Source of the DNA: Anabaena sp. 4-3
Lineage (GTDB): Bacteria > Cyanobacteriota > Cyanobacteriia > Cyanobacteriales > Nostocaceae
NCBI RefSeq assembly: GCF_001597745.1
Contig: NZ_LUHJ01000017.1
Span: forward strand, 18,780 to 82,779
Direction: 5' to 3'
DNA: 64,000 bases
The position numbers and the translations under genes were made by a program. The notes under the pieces are model-generated. The model was not told where the DNA came from. It saw only the letters and a list, made by a program, of their open reading frames with translations, and did not search any database. Shown piece after piece: positions 1 through 8,561 of this stretch (the stretch's first letter is position 1; the number at the start of each line of letters is the position of its first letter).

Positions 1-48
1 AGAAATTATTTCCCAGTCCCCAATCCCCAGTCCCCAATTCCCTAACTA
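1..48. repeat. Heptamer-type short tandem repeat at left edge
   Basis: The first bases are alternating CCCCAGT and CCCCAAT units. The same unit recurs at 2010-2036, 38670-38720, 40740-40800 and 54430-54475. This is the STRR class typical of heterocystous cyanobacteria. It is cut by the window edge. Confidence 0.75.
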
Positions 49-101
49 TCAATTAATTTCGATAAAATCACTATGGTGATATTTAACCTAATTTAAACCT
101 A

Positions 102-2747
102 ATGGAAATTGCTCGCTCACAACATCCCCAAACAACCTTGATACGTCCTGAAATCCTTGCACCTGCTGGTAACTGGGAGTGTGCAAAAGCTGCTGTGGAA
201 AATGGGGCGGATGCAATTTATTTTGGTTTAGATCGGTTTAACGCCAGAATGCGGGCGCAAAATTTTACTGAGGCTGATTTACCTGAATTAATGACATTTC
301 TCCACCGTCGCGGTGTGAAGGGTTATGTCACTGTCAATACCCTAATTTTCCCTAAAGAATTACCAGAAGCCCAGCAATATCTTCGGACAATTATCGCGGC
401 TGGTGTAGATGCAATCATTGTTCAGGATGTGGGTATTTGTCGCCTCATTCGTCACCTATCGCCAGATTTTCCCATTCACGCCTCAACTCAAATGACTATT
501 ACCAGCGCGCCTGGGGTGGAGTTTGCTAAGTCTCTGGGTTGTCAGTTGGTCGTATTAGCTCGTGAATGTTCCCTCAAAGAGATTAACAAAATTCAGCAGC
601 AGATTGCACAACGGGCGGCGACTTTACCGTTAGAGGTGTTTGTGCATGGTGCATTGTGTGTGGCGTATTCTGGACAATGTTTAACCAGTGAAGCTTTAGG
701 TGGACGTTCTGCAAATCGGGGTGAATGCGCTCAAGCTTGCCGGATGCCTTATGATTTAATTGCTGATGGGGAAATTGTAGACTTAGGGGAACGGAAATAT
801 TTACTCAGTCCTCAAGATTTAGCCGGGTTGGAAGTATTACCAGATTTAGTCAAGTCTGGCGTAACCAGTCTGAAGATAGAAGGTCGGTTAAAAGCACCAG
901 AATATGTTGCTAATGTCACTCGTGTTTACAGAGAAGCATTAGACCGGGTAATGGAGGCATTAACCAGACCTAACCCCTTAACCCCCTTCCCTACAAAGGA
1001 AGGGGGAATAAAAGCTCCCCTCTCCGTGTCGGAGAGGGGTTGGGGGAGAGGTCAAGAAAACTACAACTTGGAAATGGCGTTTTCTCGTGGACTTTACACA
1101 GGTTGGTTTGAGGGAATTAATAATCAAGAATTAGTTCATGCGCGTTTCGGGAAGAAGCGGGGGGTGTATTTAGGCGAAGTGACCCGTATTCGCAATGAAC
1201 AGGTGACAGTAAGATTAGAAGCACCGCTTAAGCCTGGGGATGGTGTGGTGTTTGACTGCGGTCATCCAGAGGCGAAGGAAGAAGGTGGGCGAGTTTATGG
1301 TGTGGTACACAAAGGTAAGGATGCAGTTTTAAGCTTTGGGAAAGGTGCTTTAAATTTTCGTCGGGTTCATGTCGGGGATAAGCTGTGGAAAACCAGCGAC
1401 CCAGAATTAGATAAGCAACTACGCCAGAGTTATGCGGGGGAAAATCCCCAATTTCAGCGTCCGATAACTGTAGAAGTGTATGGGGAAATTGGTCAATCAT
1501 TGGTAGCGATCGCCCGCGATGAATTTGGTAACATTGTACAAGTAGCATCCGAAATATTACTGGTAGAAGCACACACCAAACCCCTAGACACAGACCGCCT
1601 CAAAGAACAATTTGGTCGTCTAGGTAACACCCCTTTTTATTTGGCAACATTAACTAATCATCTCACTGGCGCAGTCATGTTACCCGTGAGTGAACTAAAC
1701 CGAATGCGGCGCGAAATTGTCACCCAGTTAGAAGACTTACGCAGTCAACCCAAACGCTGGCAACTCAATCAAAACGCCTCCTTCCAAGACCTCCTTCCCC
1801 CTAAAACTTCCCCCTCTCCCACAACCCCCTCACTCATAGTTTTAGTCCGCAACCTCAAACAACTCCAAACCGCCCTCAATGCTGGTGTTGAGACAATATA
1901 CTGCGAATTTGAAGACCCCCGTGCATATCGGGAAGCAGTCAGGGTAGTGCATGAACGGAGAGCAGGGGAGCAGGGGAGCAGAGGAGCAGGGGAAAATAAC
2001 TTTTACCCAATCCCCAGTCCCCAGTCCCCAGTCCCCACAATTTGGGTCGCCCCTCCCCGCATTACCAAACCGGGAGAAAACTGGATTTTGCAGCAAGTCC
2101 GCGCTTCCCAAGCCGATGGTTATTTGGTGCGGAATTATGACCAGCTAGAATTTTTTGGCGCAGACCGTTGTATTGGTGATTTTTCCCTCAACGTTGCTAA
2201 CCCCATCACAGCCAACTATTTTCACCAGCGTTATGGTTTGGAACGGCTGACAGCATCCTATGATTTGAATATTACCCAACTGGAAGATTTACTTACCACT
2301 GCACCGCCAGAATGGTTTGAGGTGACAATTCATCAACATATTCCGATGTTCCACATGGAACACTGCGTTTTTTGTGCGTTCCTCTCGGAAGGAACAGACT
2401 ATACTAACTGTGGTAGACCTTGTGAACAGCATGAAGTGAAACTACGAGACAGGGTAGGTAGTGAACACATTTTGCTAGCTGATACAGGTTGTCGAAACAC
2501 GGTATTTAATGGCACTGCTCAAACTGGTGCAGAGTACGTACAACGTCTGATAGACTTGGGATTGCGTCACTTCCGCATTGAGTTTGTTAATGAAACACCA
2601 GAACAAGTGCGTAAAATTATACATAGATATCAACAATTACTGCAAGGTGAAATTACAGGTTCTCAACTCTGGCGCGAGTTGAAATTGCAAAATCAACTCG
2701 GTGTCACTCGTGGCCCCTTGGGTGTGGCTACCGCCGGGATTCATTAA
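102..2747 (+). CDS. U32 family peptidase-like protein, RlhA type
   Basis: An 881-residue member of the U32 family. The N-terminus (ILAPAGNWECAKAAVENGADAIYFG) begins the U32 barrel, and RGECAQACRMPY near residue 210 is the family signature. The C-terminal part carries a cysteine cluster (HCVFCAF, TNCGRPCEQH). In bacteria the long U32 proteins (E. coli RlhA) hydroxylate a cytidine of 23S rRNA rather than cleave peptides, so an RNA-modification role is the best guess. Two stretches look inserted: residues about 287-318 and 617-647 are low-complexity and encoded by intergenic-type repeats, both in frame. The ATG at 102 is the first start in frame. tatC follows 58 bases downstream on the same strand. 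The family is secure; the substrate is inference. Confidence 0.88.
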   Translation: MEIARSQHPQTTLIRPEILAPAGNWECAKAAVENGADAIYFGLDRFNARMRAQNFTEADLPELMTFLHRRGVKGYVTVNTLIFPKELPEAQQYLRTIIAAGVDAIIVQDVGICRLIRHLSPDFPIHASTQMTITSAPGVEFAKSLGCQLVVLARECSLKEINKIQQQIAQRAATLPLEVFVHGALCVAYSGQCLTSEALGGRSANRGECAQACRMPYDLIADGEIVDLGERKYLLSPQDLAGLEVLPDLVKSGVTSLKIEGRLKAPEYVANVTRVYREALDRVMEALTRPNPLTPFPTKEGGIKAPLSVSERGWGRGQENYNLEMAFSRGLYTGWFEGINNQELVHARFGKKRGVYLGEVTRIRNEQVTVRLEAPLKPGDGVVFDCGHPEAKEEGGRVYGVVHKGKDAVLSFGKGALNFRRVHVGDKLWKTSDPELDKQLRQSYAGENPQFQRPITVEVYGEIGQSLVAIARDEFGNIVQVASEILLVEAHTKPLDTDRLKEQFGRLGNTPFYLATLTNHLTGAVMLPVSELNRMRREIVTQLEDLRSQPKRWQLNQNASFQDLLPPKTSPSPTTPSLIVLVRNLKQLQTALNAGVETIYCEFEDPRAYREAVRVVHERRAGEQGSRGAGENNFYPIPSPQSPVPTIWVAPPRITKPGENWILQQVRASQADGYLVRNYDQLEFFGADRCIGDFSLNVANPITANYFHQRYGLERLTASYDLNITQLEDLLTTAPPEWFEVTIHQHIPMFHMEHCVFCAFLSEGTDYTNCGRPCEQHEVKLRDRVGSEHILLADTGCRNTVFNGTAQTGAEYVQRLIDLGLRHFRIEFVNETPEQVRKIIHRYQQLLQGEITGSQLWRELKLQNQLGVTRGPLGVATAGIH
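960..1056 (+). repeat. In-frame intergenic repeat inside the U32 gene (first)
   Basis: The DNA reads as two C-rich/G-rich inverted arms (CCCCCTTCCCTACAAAGGAA, then CCCCTCTCCG...CGGAGAGGGG). It closely resembles the intergenic element at 53610-53706. It encodes a Pro/Gly/Arg-rich stretch at residues 287-318, between sequences that look like normal U32 protein. Confidence 0.75.
1945..2040 (+). repeat. In-frame heptamer-repeat insertion inside the U32 gene (second)
   Basis: GGAGCAGG-type units are followed by three CCCCAGT units, the same heptamer found in spacers elsewhere in the window. The insertion keeps the reading frame open and encodes a Gly/Ser/Pro-rich linker at residues 617-647. Confidence 0.75.
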
Positions 2748-2805
2748 CCCAGGAGCCTGCTTGCCCAGATAGAATAGTTAACAAATGTTGCCTACCACCT
2801 GAATC

Positions 2806-3600
2806 ATGACACCTTCACAAGAAGTAGATACCGTAAACACTCCTGATATCGACACTAAGGGATACGGCAACTCGGAAATTAATCCTTTAGATGAGTTGCC
2901 TGATGAGGTCGAAATGTCTCTTTTTGACCATCTAGAAGAGTTACGACAAAGAATTTTTTATTCATTAATTGCTGTCGCTGTGGGTGTTGTCGGCTGTTTT
3001 CTTGGTGTCAAACCCATAGTCCAACTACTAGAAGTCCCAGCTAAAGGGGTGAAATTTCTGCAACTAGCCCCCGGCGAATATTTCTTTGTCTCTCTGAAAG
3101 TCGCCGCTTATAGTGGTTTGGTACTCTCTAGCCCCTTCATCCTTTACCAAATCATTCAGTTTGTTTTACCTGGACTGACTCGCCGTGAACGTCGGTTACT
3201 TGGGCCTGTTGTCTTAGGCTCAAGTGTACTGTTTGTTGCTGGTTTAGTCTTTGCCTATTTACTGTTGATTCCCGCAGCTTTAAACTTCTTTATCAGCTAT
3301 GGTGCAGATGTAGTAGAACAGCTGTGGTCAATTGATAAGTATTTTGAGTTTGTCTTGCTGTTAATGTTCAGCACTGGGTTAGCCTTTCAAGTGCCTATCA
3401 TCCAATTGTTACTGGCTAATTTGGGTATTGTTTCTTCTGCAACAATGCTTGCTGGTTGGCGAATTGTGATTATGGGCGGAGTAATTTTAGGTGCTGTTCT
3501 CACACCTTCTACAGATCCTCTCACCCAAAGTTTACTAGCGGGTGCGGTGCTGGGTCTTTATTTCGGTGGTATTGGTTTGGTGAAACTCACAGGCAAATGA
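2806..3600 (+). CDS. tatC: Sec-independent (Tat) translocase subunit TatC
   Basis: A 264-residue polytopic membrane protein. It forms the signal-peptide-binding core of the twin-arginine translocase, which moves folded proteins such as the Rieske protein across the thylakoid and plasma membranes. The family signature [10 protein letters not shown] is at about residues 41-50. Six hydrophobic segments follow, including the [14 protein letters not shown] region and a C-terminal [18 protein letters not shown] helix. An acidic N-terminal extension of about 38 residues precedes the signature. It lies just upstream of petC, a Tat substrate, with one opposite-strand gene between. Length and motifs match the family. 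Confidence 0.95.
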   Translation: MTPSQEVDTVNTPDIDTKGYGNSEINPLDELPDEVEMSLFDHLEELRQRIFYSLIAVAVGVVGCFLGVKPIVQLLEVPAKGVKFLQLAPGEYFFVSLKVAAYSGLVLSSPFILYQIIQFVLPGLTRRERRLLGPVVLGSSVLFVAGLVFAYLLLIPAALNFFISYGADVVEQLWSIDKYFEFVLLLMFSTGLAFQVPIIQLLLANLGIVSSATMLAGWRIVIMGGVILGAVLTPSTDPLTQSLLAGAVLGLYFGGIGLVKLTGK

Positions 3601-3723
3601 ATGAACATGATTTTTTTGGTCATGAGTGATGAAGATTAGCTAGTACCCATGACCGATTACCAAAAATAATAAAACTTCTAGAAAGTTAATCCATTACGCC
3701 ACAGCAATGGGGGCGATCGCCTG

Positions 3724-4032
3724 TTAAACTATCCATTCAGAAGCACGTTCACCCAAGTCTAAGGGAATGCTGACAGCTTTACCCAGACGGGGACGCTCGC
3801 GTGTTTCGCTGATGAAGCTTCGCACCTGCGCCGCACCACCCAAAGCGTGAATATAATTCGCCACACTATCCAAATGCTCTTGATATTCTACCTCAGTCAT
3901 GGGGAAAGAAGCTTGCTCTAGATATTTCCACATCACCTGTAAAAAGACCTTTCCTTGGGTGCGGCGAAACTGGAGATCATAGGAACGTCCCCATTTATCT
4001 AGTAAAAGTTGCCTTAATTCCTGTCCTGTCAT
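3724..4032 (-). CDS. DUF3067 family protein
   Basis: A 102-residue soluble protein conserved in cyanobacteria and plastids, beginning MTGQELRQLLLDKWGRSYDLQ. I place the start at the ATG at 4032, because the longer frame begins with a TTG and adds only four residues. It contains the DLQFRRTQGKVFLQVMWKYLEQ core and a short basic region (SETRERPRLGKAVSIPL). It is convergent with tatC and divergent from petC. The function is unknown to me. Confidence 0.8.
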   Translation of the reverse strand: MTGQELRQLLLDKWGRSYDLQFRRTQGKVFLQVMWKYLEQASFPMTEVEYQEHLDSVANYIHALGGAAQVRSFISETRERPRLGKAVSIPLDLGERASEWIV

Positions 4033-4261
4033 AGATTTTCTCAACTAGATTTTACATTTAGTTACGATGTTAAGTTCCGTAACTCAAGTATGATAAGGAT
4101 ATAAAGAAATGTAATGCTAACAAAATGGATGCTAGAAATATCTTGAAACAAAGAAGGACAGCATCGTTACAGCGTTAGCATTTCGACAGAGACAGGAGTT
4201 GCACCAGCATTAATACTCTTGTCAGAACGCTTAGACAAAATAACCGAAGAGCGCGGAGATT

Positions 4262-4801
4262 ATGGCTCAATTTTCTGAATCTATGGACGTTCCCGATATG
4301 GGGAGACGTCAATTCATGAACTTGCTAACTTTTGGTACTGTCACCGGTGTGGCTCTGGGTGCATTGTATCCTGTTGTTAATTACTTTATTCCACCAGCAG
4401 CTGGTGGAGCGGGTGGCGGTACAACAGCGAAAGACGAACTGGGCAACGATGTTAGCGTCAGCAAATTTTTAGATAGCCATAATGTAGGCGATCGCACCCT
4501 AGTTCAAGGACTCAAGGGAGACCCAACATACATTGTGGTGGAAAGCAAGGAAGCGATTACCGATTACGGCATCAATGCTGTATGCACCCACCTGGGTTGT
4601 GTCGTTCCCTGGAATGCTGCCGAAAACAAGTTTAAATGTCCTTGCCACGGTTCTCAATACGATGCCACCGGTAAGGTAGTCCGTGGCCCTGCACCACGTT
4701 CTTTAGCGTTGAGTCACGCCAAAGTGCAAGACGACAAAATCGTTTTAACTCCTTGGACAGAAACCGACTTCCGCACCAACGAAGAACCTTGGTGGGCTTA
4801 A
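4262..4801 (+). CDS. petC: Cytochrome b6f complex Rieske iron-sulfur protein
   Basis: A 179-residue protein carrying the 2Fe-2S cluster that takes electrons from plastoquinol in the cytochrome b6f complex of the thylakoid. Cluster box I is CTHLGC (residues 108-113) and box II is CPCHGS (126-131), supplying two Cys and two His ligands. Residues 21-45 form the single N-terminal membrane anchor, preceded by GRRQF, a twin-arginine-type signal. A Gly-rich hinge (AAGGAGGGTT) follows the anchor. The start is supported by a GGAG ribosome site at 4255. petA follows 115 bases downstream, the usual cyanobacterial petCA order. Confidence 0.97.
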   Translation: MAQFSESMDVPDMGRRQFMNLLTFGTVTGVALGALYPVVNYFIPPAAGGAGGGTTAKDELGNDVSVSKFLDSHNVGDRTLVQGLKGDPTYIVVESKEAITDYGINAVCTHLGCVVPWNAAENKFKCPCHGSQYDATGKVVRGPAPRSLALSHAKVQDDKIVLTPWTETDFRTNEEPWWA

Positions 4802-4805
4802 TTGT

Positions 4806-4890
4806 TAGTCAATAGTCCAAAGTCCAAAGTCCTTAGTAGAAACTATAGACTATGACTGTTGACTATTGACCGTTGACTATTGACTCTTGA
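4806..4890 (+). repeat. Heptamer short tandem repeats in the petC-petA spacer
   Basis: The spacer carries AGTCCAA units followed by TTGACTA/TTGACCG/TTGACTC units repeated about five times. Nearly the whole space between the petC stop and the petA leader is repeat, yet the two genes belong to the same complex and are expected to be co-transcribed. Confidence 0.8.
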
Positions 4891-4916
4891 CTAAATTAAT
4901 CGTTGCCCTTATAGAG

Positions 4917-5918
4917 ATGAGAAATGCTTGTTTAACAGCGAGGTTAACTCGCAGTGTGAGAGCGATGACCAAAGCATTGCTCATAGCGATCGCTACCCTA
5001 ACACTATTCTTTACCAGCGATCTAGTCCTTCCCCAATCTGCGGCTGCTTATCCTTTCTGGGCGCAGCAAACCTACCCAGAAACTCCCCGCGAACCTACAG
5101 GTAGAATCGTTTGCGCTAACTGCCACTTAGCAGCCAAACCCACAGAAGTAGAAGTTCCCCAATCTGTACTACCAGATCAGGTATTTAAAGCCGTCGTCAA
5201 AATTCCCTACGACACCAGCGTACAACAAGTTGGTGCTGATGGTTCTAAAGTCGGCTTAAACGTTGGTGCTGTATTAATGTTGCCTGAAGGCTTCAAAATT
5301 GCACCAGCAGACCGCATTCCTGAAGAAATGAAAGAAGAAGTAGGCGATGTTTACTTCCAACCCTACAGCGAAGATCAAGAAAACATCGTCATCGTCGGCC
5401 CCTTACCAGGCGAACAATATCAGGAAATCGTCTTCCCAGTTCTCTCTCCCAACCCTGCCAACGACAAAAATATCCACTTCGGTAAATATTCAGTTCACGT
5501 AGGCGGAAACAGAGGACGCGGACAAGTTTATCCTACAGGCGAAAAGAGCAACAACAACATTTATAACGCTGCTGCTACAGGCACAATTAGCAAGATTGCT
5601 AAAGAAGAAGATGAAAACGGTAGCGTTAAATATCTTGTAGACATCACAACTGAGTCTGGTGAAGTTGTTAGCGATAGCATTCCCGCAGGCCCAGAATTGA
5701 TCGTTTCTGAAGGACAAGCTGTGACATCTGGTGATGCTTTGACCAATAACCCCAACGTTGGTGGCTTCGGTCAAAAAGATGTAGAAATCGTGTTGCAAGA
5801 TGCCAACAGAGTTGGCTGGTTGATTGCTTTCATTGCTTTAGTGATGTTAGCTCAAGTAATGCTAGTTCTCAAGAAGAAGCAGGTGGAAAAAGTCCAAGCT
5901 GCCGAAATGAATTTCTAA
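4917..5918 (+). CDS. petA: Apocytochrome f
   Basis: A 333-residue precursor of cytochrome f, the c-type cytochrome of the b6f complex that passes electrons to plastocyanin or cytochrome c6. I chose the ATG at 4917; a TTG 30 bases upstream extends the frame into the repeat and is unlikely. The signal peptide ends at AAA-YPFWAQ, so the mature protein begins with Tyr45, the axial heme ligand of this family. The heme site CANCH is at residues 66-70. The C-terminal membrane helix ([20 protein letters not shown]) is followed by a short basic tail. It lies downstream of petC and is followed by a clear terminator. Confidence 0.97.
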   Translation: MRNACLTARLTRSVRAMTKALLIAIATLTLFFTSDLVLPQSAAAYPFWAQQTYPETPREPTGRIVCANCHLAAKPTEVEVPQSVLPDQVFKAVVKIPYDTSVQQVGADGSKVGLNVGAVLMLPEGFKIAPADRIPEEMKEEVGDVYFQPYSEDQENIVIVGPLPGEQYQEIVFPVLSPNPANDKNIHFGKYSVHVGGNRGRGQVYPTGEKSNNNIYNAAATGTISKIAKEEDENGSVKYLVDITTESGEVVSDSIPAGPELIVSEGQAVTSGDALTNNPNVGGFGQKDVEIVLQDANRVGWLIAFIALVMLAQVMLVLKKKQVEKVQAAEMNF

Positions 5919-5944
5919 ATTCTCTGCTAAATCAATATATCCAA

Positions 5945-5976
5945 GACAGGCTACAGCCTGTCTTTTTTATTTTTTT
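5945..5976 (+). terminator. Intrinsic terminator after petA
   Basis: A 7-bp GC-rich stem (GACAGGC/GCCTGTC) with a four-base loop is followed by a T-rich run. It starts 27 bases after the petA stop and probably ends the petCA transcript. Confidence 0.85.
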
Positions 5977-6067
5977 GATCATTTAAAAGCAAAAGCAAAA
6001 ATCCAAAATTCAAAACGGTATGAGTAAATCACCATTCGGATTTGTTATGGCGGAAGCTGTGACTTTG

Positions 6068-6101
6068 ATCATAAATTGAGCTTTTTGCCTCAATTTATGA
6101 T
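6068..6101. repeat. 13-bp perfect inverted repeat with 8-base loop
   Basis: ATCATAAATTGAG pairs exactly with CTCAATTTATGAT. There is no clear T run, so it may be an mRNA hairpin or a remnant of a small mobile repeat rather than a terminator. Confidence 0.6.
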
Positions 6102-6188
6102 TCAGAACCTCAAGTGAAGGTGGAACAGATACAAAACCACTTACTGAGATCCACTATGGATAGACCTCTGTTTTGTCAATCACCTCCA

Positions 6189-6341
6189 TTATTCTGTATC
6201 AGAATTAACGCTATCTCGCCTCCAAGTAGTACATTCACCTTTAGATTCAGGCGGGGTTTTGTTCACTGGAGGCTTAGGAGAGTTTGCTGGCTTAGGCTCT
6301 TTACTATTATCAGAGCTAGAAGGATTATTTGAATTAGTCAC
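6189..6341 (-). CDS. Possible small ORF or gene remnant
   Basis: On the minus strand a 50-codon frame with a GTG start reads as a Pro/Ser/Asn/Lys-rich peptide (NSPKPPVNKTPPESKGE) ending in WRRDSVNSDTE. The composition looks more protein-like than the plus-strand frame over the same bases. It lacks an ATG and a ribosome site, and an in-frame stop lies about 40 bases upstream of the GTG. It may be the tail of a lost gene. The rest of 5919-6350 holds only the petA terminator and the 6068-6101 inverted repeat. Confidence 0.2.
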   Translation of the reverse strand: MTNSNNPSSSDNSKEPKPANSPKPPVNKTPPESKGECTTWRRDSVNSDTE

Positions 6342-6350
6342 AACAAATGT

Positions 6351-6845
6351 ATGAATGAAAACAAAGACAATTCCATTCTAAATTTAGAAATGGCGTTTGA
6401 CTATACTGAAAAGGTTTTTAACGCGAGAAATAAAACAATAGACAATCTTAATACACGTGCAAGTGCATTTTTAGCATTTGGGGGGGTTTTATTGAAGTTT
6501 GGATTTGACCTACCTGATGGATGTCCAACTGCAAAAACTTTAAAGATATTGACGTTACTCTGCCTTTGTGGATCTGTAATAGCAAATCTTGTTTCGTTAC
6601 TAGCCAAAGGTTCAGGATATATTATTAGACCTAGAAAACTAATGAATGATTATTTCTATGAGGAAAATATTTACTTAAAAGCTAAAATTATAAACACATT
6701 TATAGAAGCAGAAGAAGAATTAGACCTAGATGCAATAAAGAAAAGTAAATTTTTAAACTGCGGTATTATATTAATTGCACTAGCAGCAGTAATATCAACC
6801 TTAGACGCTATACTTGTGACAATTTTTCAGGCAATGTGTAAATAA
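6351..6845 (+). CDS. Small membrane protein of unknown function
   Basis: 164 residues. A charged helix (EMAFDYTEKVFNARNKTIDNLNTRA) is followed by two close membrane segments (residues about 40-57 and 68-90), a polar stretch with acidic EAEEELDLDAIKKSK, and a C-terminal membrane segment (about 137-160). The layout, with a helix carrying an Asn/Arg-rich motif just before the first span, recalls the small helical membrane effectors of the SLATT and Pycsar DUF5706 groups. I cannot confirm homology. A partner cyclase or other defence gene is not visible next to it. AT-rich codon use is unlike that of petA. Confidence 0.65.
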   Translation: MNENKDNSILNLEMAFDYTEKVFNARNKTIDNLNTRASAFLAFGGVLLKFGFDLPDGCPTAKTLKILTLLCLCGSVIANLVSLLAKGSGYIIRPRKLMNDYFYEENIYLKAKIINTFIEAEEELDLDAIKKSKFLNCGIILIALAAVISTLDAILVTIFQAMCK

Positions 6846-7049
6846 TAACGATAATCTATTTTACAGAAATTGCTTTTGAGCTTTTGGATAGGCTCAACAT
6901 AAAACAAGTTGTAAGTTATTAGTACACCGATTTCACATATCTTCATTTTTAGAGGGTGGTTTTAACTAACCTCTTGTTGATGTGCAGTATCTACAAATTC
7001 AAACTAGGGTTAGATTAAACTTAACTCCATTAGAGTTGGGTATCCGGCC

Positions 7050-7776
7050 ATGACAACCTCAGTAGAGTATATACCCGTTACGCCAATTGAATATCCTGAT
7101 GAGGACGGTAAACCAGTGGCAGAAGGTGATTTACAGAGAAAATATCTACTATATGCAACTGATGTACTACAAATTTATTTCCAAAACCGTTCTGATGTTT
7201 ACGTCTCAGGTAATTTATTTATTTACTATGAACAAGGTCGTCCAGAATCAGTTGTTGCACCAGATGTATTTGTGGTGTTTGGAGTAGAAAATCGTGACTG
7301 AACCAAGAATCCTCGGACTTTAGGACGAGGAGTGTCAAAGACGTTCTTATAAAATCTGGGAAGAAAACGATAAAACACCTGATTTTGTGCTAGAGATTAC
7401 CTCAAAAGCCACTCGCAGCCAAGACCAAGGCGCGAACAAAGGAATTTATGCCTTTTTGGGAATGCGCGAGTATTTTCAATATGACCCAACAGGCGATTAT
7501 CTTCATCCCCAACTTCAAGGTTACAGCTTAGTTGATGGTAATTATTTTCCAGTATCACCTAACGCCCTAGCAGATGGTACATTTTCTCTACACAGTGAAG
7601 TATTAGGGTTAGAGTTGCGTTTGGAAGCTGGGAAACTACGCTTTTACAATCCCGTGACCAGTCAAAATCTTCTAAGCCATGAAGAGGAAGCAGCCGCAAG
7701 ACAAGCAGCCGAGGAAAGAGCGCATAGATTAGCTGCTAAACTCCGAAAATTAAATATTAATCCAGATAATCTCTGA
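7050..7776 (+). pseudogene. Uma2 family endonuclease, interrupted by an IS-end scar
   Basis: Two frames together make a complete Uma2 (PD-(D/E)XK-like, DUF820) protein common in cyanobacteria. The first, 7050-7301, ends VAPDVFVVFGVENRD. The second resumes at about 7339 with RRSYKIWEENDKTPDFVLEITSKATRSQD and runs to a Gln/Ala/Arg-rich C-terminal tail. Removing exactly 40 bases (7299-7338) rejoins them as ENRD-RRSYKIWEEN with no frame shift. The 40 bases carry a stop at 7299, so the gene is broken. The second half has an ATG-less beginning and is unlikely to be translated alone. Confidence 0.85.
7299..7338 (+). mobile_element. Solo right-end scar of an IS200/IS605-type element
   Basis: A 40-base insertion contains a hairpin (TCCTCG/CGAGGA) preceded by CCAAGAA and ended by GAGTGTCAA. 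The right end of the tnpB element at 61353-61393 has the same layout: TCAAGAA, stem CACGCCC/GGGCGTG, then GAGTATGTCAA. No transposase or left end remains. The left flank is GTGAC, compatible with the short 5' target motifs used by this family. Confidence 0.75.
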
Positions 7777-7958
7777 ATTACGCCATAAATTCCTGATTTT
7801 GTTGGTAAAACCATATTTTGGTGCAATCTGATAGCGGTAGTGGTAAATACCCTACCTGCCTGTTCGGTATGCACACCTGAGAGCGTATTGCAAATTTTGT
7901 TGCAATAAAGTTATATTTATTTACATAAAGTTACAAAAATATAAAAAAGAGGTTTGCC

Positions 7959-8186
7959 ATGACTATCTTATTTGCGGTGTTAGCTTTAGGTTGGGTTGCT
8001 GGTTCAGTTTTAGGTTCTCTAGCTTACTTCCTGGGAGAGCAGAAGAAGCCCATCCATGAGCGTAACTGGCGTTCTGAGTCTTTTGAAAAATTGGCTAAGT
8101 CGATTACTGGGATGGAGATAGATTACAGCGATCGCACTCCCGCCTATGCTATGGATGTATATGCTAGCCGGACTATGCCCCAATAG
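7959..8186 (+). CDS. Small single-span membrane protein
   Basis: 75 residues with an N-terminal membrane helix (residues 2-26, TILFAVLALGWVAGSVLGSLAYFLG). A conserved-looking soluble tail follows: GEQKKPIHERNWRSESFEKLAKSITG. An AGAGG ribosome site precedes the ATG. A strong terminator follows 30 bases after the stop, so it is a stand-alone transcription unit. Size and topology resemble small photosystem-assembly proteins such as Psb35, but I cannot verify that link. Confidence 0.75.
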   Translation: MTILFAVLALGWVAGSVLGSLAYFLGEQKKPIHERNWRSESFEKLAKSITGMEIDYSDRTPAYAMDVYASRTMPQ

Positions 8187-8216
8187 CAGTAAAAATGCTG
8201 AGAGTCATCAAAAATC

Positions 8217-8246
8217 AACCCCCAGTCACCGAGACTGGGGGTTTTA
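8217..8246 (+). terminator. Intrinsic terminator after the small membrane protein gene
   Basis: An 11-bp perfect stem (AACCCCCAGTC/GACTGGGGGTT) with a five-base loop runs into TTTT. The distance to the upstream stop codon is 30 bases. Confidence 0.85.
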
Positions 8247-8269
8247 CTGTTAATCTGTTTTGAAAATGT

Positions 8270-8283
8270 GCTTTAGCTAAAGC
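8270..8283. repeat. 14-bp perfect palindrome GCTTTAGCTAAAGC
   Basis: A self-complementary site in the gap between the small membrane protein gene and the export operon. The following 80 bases can fold into further hairpins (TTGACT-GCA-AGTCAA at 8323-8337), so this may be a structured RNA region. Confidence 0.5.
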
Positions 8284-8378
8284 CTAACTGTGGTAAAATC
8301 ACCTAACCTAGAAGTAGGACTATTGACTGCAAGTCAAACTATCCTAGTAGGGGTGAAACTCCAGCAAAGTCAAGTAAT

Positions 8379-8561
8379 ATGCACAGCCAGCTTACTATGC
8401 TAATCACACTTTATCTCATGCAAGAATCGTTTAATCTTAAAGAATCGGTTCGTTACAGCATTGGCTTGGTCATAGTTTGTCTATTAGTGTTAATTTTATT
8501 GTGGTTGCCAGATACTTTAAAAGAAAGGTAAAAAAAGTGATGGTGAGTTAATCAAGTGACT
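8379..8561 (+). CDS. Possible 60-residue single-span membrane peptide
   Basis: An ATG frame ends at 8561, overlapping by two bases the end of the opposite-strand ABC transporter gene. It encodes a hydrophobic helix (SIGLVIVCLLVLILLWLP) followed by a lysine-rich tail (LKKKGKKSDGELIK). The helix-plus-basic-tail pattern is typical of real small membrane proteins. There is no good ribosome site at 8379; internal ATGs at 8397 and 8418 are alternatives. Confidence 0.35.

Noticed and set aside
6114-6332. 72-codon plus-strand ORF
   Set aside because: Arg/Phe-rich, overlaps a more protein-like minus-strand frame, has no ribosome site; likely noise.
7387-7776. Second half of Uma2 as an independent gene
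   Set aside because: Reads continuously with the first half once 40 bases are removed and lacks its own start signals; treated as part of a pseudogene.
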